This document shows, piece after piece, positions 14,569-17,887 of a DNA stretch of 17,887 nucleotides. The translations under genes and the position numbers were made by a program. Position 1 is the first letter of the stretch. The number at the start of each line of letters is the position of its first letter. Under the pieces are notes generated by a model that worked only from the letters and a program-made list of their open reading frames with translations, did no database searches and was not told the DNA's origin. Origin of the DNA: Bacteriovorax stolpii (GTDB taxonomy: Bacteria; Bdellovibrionota; Bacteriovoracia; Bacteriovoracales; Bacteriovoracaceae); contig CAMDDI010000035.1 in NCBI GenBank assembly GCA_945890905.1, positions 1-17,887 on the forward strand. The letters are read 5' to 3'.

Positions 14569-15696
14569 ATGAATATGAAATGGCTCACCGTCATCCTTGC
14601 GATCTCTTTCTTCCTGCTGGCCACCTTGAAGGCTCAAGAAGTCTCATCCATGGCGATCTTCTTTAGGGCCGAAAGAACCATTAAAATAGCCAAATTCTCA
14701 GAAGCAAAAAAAGCTCTCTCCGCTTCAGATCAAGACTTACTTGAACTTTGGGAATCCATGCTCACAGGCAGAACTGCTCCCGTGGCCAGATGGATGAAGG
14801 ATCGATACCGGCAGCTTGGTCTCAATCATCTCTTTACTCCCTCTGGCTTTCACCTCACCGCTATCCTCTCTCCTTTAATGAAACTCTTTAGACTTCCTTA
14901 TGCCCAAATTTTTATTTTAAGTACTATTGGAGTTCTACTTTTTTTCCTCCCTGGTCAAGGAGCACTTAAAAGAATGGTCTTTATTAAAATGAATCAGAAG
15001 TTCTTGGGAATTCAAATAGGATTTGTGGTGGCCTTAATTCTTGATTGTCTGTTGGGTACTTTTCAAGAATCGGCCTTAAGCTTTAGCTACAGTTTCCTTT
15101 TCTTGGGAATTATCTACTCTGGTCTTGAAGGGGGTGCACTTATACTCTGGTTTTTTCTGGCCCAAGTTCTCCTCGCATATTTTCAAGGCAATGATATCTC
15201 TCCTCTGCTTATACTACTCTCTCCACTCCTCAACCTAGCCTTTGGATTGGCCATGCCCTTTCTTTTTATTCTCTCTATTCCTTTGTGGAATTGGCAGCTT
15301 CATAGTGGACTTTCTCTTTTACGAGGGTTGCAATGCTTAGTGGATATGGCCGTGAGTATGCTCGTCTACATTCCATCATGGGAAATTCATATTGGGTTTC
15401 TTTTAATGATTCTACTTTTTATTATCAATCGTAAAAAATACGCTTTTATTGTTCTTTTGTTTCTCTGCAACAGCGTGAACCTTGATCGTGGAAAAAACCC
15501 GAGTTATGGAACCCAAGAATTTAAGCCTCAAGGGAAGATAACAAAAATCATAATAGGAGAAGAAGAGGATTTAATTTATTTTGAAGATGGAAAATGCAGG
15601 AGAAGGCTAGTTACGGGATATTGGTGGGAAAAGTGCTCCTCAAAGAAGAGGAGCACTCGTCATAGGAAAACTAAGAAATCTTTACTTCTTTCATAA
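14569..15696 (+). CDS. Reduced ComEC-like protein: competence domain only
   Basis: A 375-residue polytopic membrane protein that looks like the membrane channel domain of ComEC/Rec2, through which single-stranded DNA enters in natural transformation. The key match is LGLNHLFTPSGFHLT (83-97), the counterpart of the ComEC pattern TG-x-x-HLLAISGLH. It is followed by hydrophobic helices, a PGQGALKRM segment (about 128-136) where ComEC has its conserved Arg, and SFSYSFLFLG (about 171-180), equivalent to its QLSF motif. The N-terminal OB-fold and the C-terminal metallo-beta-lactamase domain of full ComEC (700-800 residues) are missing. Instead, a short soluble tail with a basic end follows. A signal-like helix opens the protein. 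There is no visible ribosome binding site before the ATG at 14569; an ATG two codons later is possible. The 3' end overlaps tig by 26 bases. Confidence 0.7.
   Translation: MNMKWLTVILAISFFLLATLKAQEVSSMAIFFRAERTIKIAKFSEAKKALSASDQDLLELWESMLTGRTAPVARWMKDRYRQLGLNHLFTPSGFHLTAILSPLMKLFRLPYAQIFILSTIGVLLFFLPGQGALKRMVFIKMNQKFLGIQIGFVVALILDCLLGTFQESALSFSYSFLFLGIIYSGLEGGALILWFFLAQVLLAYFQGNDISPLLILLSPLLNLAFGLAMPFLFILSIPLWNWQLHSGLSLLRGLQCLVDMAVSMLVYIPSWEIHIGFLLMILLFIINRKKYAFIVLLFLCNSVNLDRGKNPSYGTQEFKPQGKITKIIIGEEEDLIYFEDGKCRRRLVTGYWWEKCSSKKRSTRHRKTKKSLLLS
15629..15657 (-). terminator. Rho-independent terminator of tig
   Basis: On the minus strand AGTGCTCCTC (15657-15648) and GAGGAGCACT (15641-15632) form a perfect 10-base-pair stem with loop TTCTTT, followed by TTT and then CCC. 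It lies 14 bases after the tig stop at 15671, where a terminator is expected. The T-tract is short. The hairpin is inside the 3' coding end of the converging ComEC-like gene, whose codons span both arms. On the plus strand it is followed by CGTCAT, so it should act only for tig. Confidence 0.75.
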
Positions 15697-16954
15697 GGTT
15701 GTCGAAAGTTTTTTCTTCACGAATTGAGTACATCAAGTTGCGCTTAACATTGTCGTTACTCTTATAGAATTTAGAAATTTCTTCTTTCTTCATTCCTGAT
15801 TGAGCAACCATTTCTTCGATTTTTGCATCAAGATCTGACTCAGTAGCTTCTACATTATACTTCTTGGCCAATTTATCGAGGATAAGTCCTGAACGAACTT
15901 GGAATAAAGCTTTGTTAGTTACATCAGCATCCCATCTTTCAAAATAAAGAGTGATCATTTGATCGTTAAAACCTTGCTGCTTCAAAGTGCGGGTAAGATC
16001 TTGCTTAACACCTTCTTTCTGGTCATCAATGAGAGCCTTAGGAACATCAAATTGATTCTCTGTGATAAGTTTTTCGAGGATTTGTTGCTGAAGCTTTGAA
16101 GCCACTTCGCGCTTTTTCTGTAAAGTCATGCGCTCTTTATTTTTGGTGTTAAAATCTGCAACTGATTCAAAACCAAATTCTTTGGCCAATTCATCAGTGA
16201 ACTCAGGAAAATTCTTTTGCTTAATTTCAAGAAGTTCAACATGGAAAGTCACCGGAGCATTCTTAAGATCTTCTTCGTGGTAATCAGCTGGGAAAGTTAC
16301 TTTAATATCTTTCTTCTCACCTTTCTTCATTCCCATCATGCCTTCTTCAAAACCTGGGATGAACTGACCTGAACCCATTTCCAACATGTACTCTTCAGCT
16401 TTCATATTATCGGGTTTAGAACCATCAGCTTTTTCGCCTTCAAAATTAAATACCGCGTGATCACCTTTTTTCAAAGTTGCGTTGGCATCTTTAACTTCAG
16501 AGATCTCAGCTTTAGGAGCGAGGTAGTTATTTTTCAAAGTCGTAAAATCTTCTTCAGTTACAGCATCGCTTTCTTTTTTGAAAGAAAGCTTAGTGTAATC
16601 TTTGAGTTCAAAATCAGGAATGATTTCAACAGTTGCTTCAAAGGCAACAGATTTACCTGATTCATACTTTGTATTTCCAAACTGTGGATAACCAACAGCG
16701 CGGATATTTTCTTTCTTCATGGCTTCGTAATATTGCTCAGAAATGAAGCGATAAAGTGCATCGTTTTCAACTTGTGGCCCAAAGAGTTGCTGAACCATTG
16801 GAAGTGGAGCTTTTCCTTTACGGAAACCTTTAAGATTTGAAGATTGTTGTTTTGCAACTAAGGCTTCTTTGATTTCTTTGCTTAAATCAACTTTATCGAA
16901 ATTGAAGACCAATTTCTTAGTACAGCCATTAACATTTTGGATCGTGTAAGACAT
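15671..16954 (-). CDS. tig: Trigger factor
   Basis: The ribosome-bound chaperone that shields nascent chains at the tunnel exit. The 427 residues match the family (E. coli 432). The ribosome-docking loop GFRKGKAP (43-50) carries the signature FRK. The peptidyl-prolyl isomerase (FKBP-like) domain spans about 164-245 (GDHAVFNFEGE, then GSGQFIPGFEEGMMGMKKGE), and the helical C-terminal arms follow from about 250. The ATG at 16954 has AAAGAGAT upstream. In many bacteria tig is followed by clpP and clpX; here it is followed by a terminator and a converging gene. It lies 73 bases behind truA, with a candidate promoter in the gap. Confidence 0.96.
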   Translation of the reverse strand: MSYTIQNVNGCTKKLVFNFDKVDLSKEIKEALVAKQQSSNLKGFRKGKAPLPMVQQLFGPQVENDALYRFISEQYYEAMKKENIRAVGYPQFGNTKYESGKSVAFEATVEIIPDFELKDYTKLSFKKESDAVTEEDFTTLKNNYLAPKAEISEVKDANATLKKGDHAVFNFEGEKADGSKPDNMKAEEYMLEMGSGQFIPGFEEGMMGMKKGEKKDIKVTFPADYHEEDLKNAPVTFHVELLEIKQKNFPEFTDELAKEFGFESVADFNTKNKERMTLQKKREVASKLQQQILEKLITENQFDVPKALIDDQKEGVKQDLTRTLKQQGFNDQMITLYFERWDADVTNKALFQVRSGLILDKLAKKYNVEATESDLDAKIEEMVAQSGMKKEEISKFYKSNDNVKRNLMYSIREEKTFDNLMKEVKIS

Positions 16955-16993
16955 AGAAAATCTCTTTTTTTAGAGTGAAAAATGGAATGTGAT

Positions 16994-17021
16994 TTTTTAA
17001 CACAATTCGAAAAAAAGTCAA
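16994..17021 (-). promoter_or_regulatory. Candidate promoter of tig
   Basis: In the 73-base gap between truA and tig the minus strand holds TTGACT (17016-17021), then 16 bases, then TAAAAA (16994-16999). The -35 matches five of six consensus bases and the -10 four of six. This would give tig its own transcript with a leader of about 35 bases. Confidence 0.4.
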
Positions 17022-17027
17022 AAGGTA

Positions 17028-17795
17028 TCAATAATTGACGCGCACCATATAGAGCCCCTCAGGAGGGGCCACCATACCTAGGCGTTGAGTCCTGGGTCCT
17101 GAGAGTGAATTCTTGAATTCTTGCAGTGATATTTTGCCTCGCCCCACATTCCAGATAGCTCCCATCAGCAGGCGCACCATCTGCTTTAAAAAGCCATTCC
17201 CCACGACCCGAAAGACAAAGTGCGAGGGTAGCATCTCCCAAAGGCCTTGCTTTACAGGATAGATTTCGCAATCAAATATCTTTCGAACTGTTGATGCAAC
17301 TTCTGTACCTTCACAAAAATAATTAATGAAGTCGTGCTCACCCACCAAAATTTTACAGGCTTCATTCATTTTTTCTAAATCTAAATCAAAAGCAAAATTT
17401 GCAACCAATTCATTCTGAAATGCAGTGAAAGAGCGCTCATTAGTAAAACGATAATGGTATTCTTTTGAGATGGCGTCTGATGTAGGAATAAACTCAGCTG
17501 TCGATTGAGCTGCCTCTATTACGCGAATATCATCAGGCAAATTTACATTCAGTGCGCGGATTAAATTTTCTGGGGGAATATTTAAATGGATCGCCACTTT
17601 AACCACCTGACCAAGAGCATGTACTCCTGAATCTGTGCGGCCAGAACCGATACTTTTAACTTCTTCATTCTTTGAAACTGCTGCGAGAGCTTTATTAAGT
17701 TCACCTTGAATTGTGAGTCCGAAACTGGCCGGTTGAATCTGCCAGCCTAAATAACGGGTCCCCTTATACTGAAGAGTGAGTCGATAATACTCCAA
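17028..17795 (-). CDS. truA: tRNA pseudouridine synthase A
   Basis: TruA converts uridines 38-40 of the tRNA anticodon arm to pseudouridine. The 255 residues are near the usual length (about 250-270). The protein opens with YYRLTLQYKGTRYLGWQIQ (3-21), the family's first strand. The catalytic motif GRTDSGVHA (52-60) contains the nucleophile D55, and the C-terminal part shows FVFRVVGNGFLKQMVR and GRG-K (typical G-x-FLxxMVR). The start is a TTG at 17795-17793 that follows directly on the TGA of the upstream gene, in the order TGATTG; the GTG in that overlap is out of frame. A purine-rich stretch (AGAAGAGAAG) serves as ribosome binding site. It may be co-transcribed with the gene upstream and with tig. 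Confidence 0.95.
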   Translation of the reverse strand: MEYYRLTLQYKGTRYLGWQIQPASFGLTIQGELNKALAAVSKNEEVKSIGSGRTDSGVHALGQVVKVAIHLNIPPENLIRALNVNLPDDIRVIEAAQSTAEFIPTSDAISKEYHYRFTNERSFTAFQNELVANFAFDLDLEKMNEACKILVGEHDFINYFCEGTEVASTVRKIFDCEIYPVKQGLWEMLPSHFVFRVVGNGFLKQMVRLLMGAIWNVGRGKISLQEFKNSLSGPRTQRLGMVAPPEGLYMVRVNY

Positions 17796-17887
17796 TCACT
17801 TCTCTTCTTCTAAGTCAGGTTCTTCCTTCCATTCGAAAATCCCAACAAATTTCTGACGATGAGTGAGGAAATAGAGAAGGGAAGCGA
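17796..17887 (-). CDS. C-terminal end of an unidentified protein
   Basis: A frame enters from the right edge and ends at a TGA at 17798-17796, directly before the truA start. Only the last 29 residues are visible: a hydrophobic piece (SLLYFLTH) followed by KFVGIFEW and a very acidic tail (EEPDLEEEK). It looks like the end of a membrane protein with a cytoplasmic acidic tail, but too little is present to name it. The abutting TGATTG junction and shared strand suggest an operon with truA. Confidence 0.55.
   Translation of the reverse strand, partial: ASLLYFLTHRQKFVGIFEWKEEPDLEEEK

Noticed and set aside
1..17887. tRNA, rRNA, CRISPR arrays, insertion sequences, prophage or toxin-antitoxin genes.
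   Set aside because: Reading both strands showed no cloverleaf-like segment, spaced direct repeats, transposase or integrase motif, or toxin-antitoxin pair; nearly all bases are in housekeeping genes.

Overview
The window reads as a chromosomal housekeeping segment of an AT-rich, Gram-negative bacterium. RNase Y with a type of Gram-negative cell biology (ZapA, trigger factor, MtgA, many short signal-peptide proteins), lysine-rich coding and very tight gene packing together suggest the Bdellovibrionota, probably the Bacteriovorax/Peredibacter/Halobacteriovorax side. That placement is an inference from gene content, not from a marker sequence. There are no RNA genes, insertion sequences, phage genes, CRISPR arrays or long repeats.

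Bases 1-6099 are one unbroken run of nine minus-strand genes. In transcription order they are a CoA-type Nudix hydrolase (NudL-like), ftsY (SRP receptor), zapA (FtsZ-associated), a 5-formyltetrahydrofolate cyclo-ligase gene, rny (RNase Y), a short-chain dehydrogenase/reductase, a small membrane protein, a MutT-like Nudix hydrolase and a membrane protein cut by the window edge. Most junctions overlap by 4 bases or are separated by fewer than 75 bases. The first half of the run concerns membrane targeting, division, folate and RNA decay; the last four genes form a translationally coupled cassette of unknown pathway.

At 6097-6100 the strand switches at a CATG that can hold both divergent start codons. 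The plus-strand gene is an EpmA-type lysyl-tRNA-synthetase paralogue (EF-P modification). It runs tail to tail into a secreted unknown protein (7042-7863), which sits downstream of a second small secreted protein (7929-8222). A small coiled-coil protein (8391-8720) is read the other way behind a TATAAT box. It converges on a TPR-like membrane-anchored protein that is coupled to rimO (ribosomal protein S12 methylthiotransferase).

From 11285 onward, mtgA (peptidoglycan glycosyltransferase) converges on the nadC-nadB pair of NAD synthesis, with no nadA present. Next, a reduced ComEC-like membrane protein holding only the competence domain converges on, and overlaps, the trigger factor gene tig; the likely tig terminator lies inside the ComEC-like gene. 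truA (tRNA pseudouridine synthase) precedes tig on the same strand, and the window ends in the C-terminal tail of another minus-strand gene.

Four convergent gene pairs overlap at their 3' ends (by 7, 8, 4 and 26 bases), so the segment is strongly compacted. I see no convincing novel defence or mobile system. The most notable items are the shared start CATG, the stand-alone ComEC competence domain, the unknown secreted and coiled-coil proteins, and the SDR/Nudix/membrane cassette.
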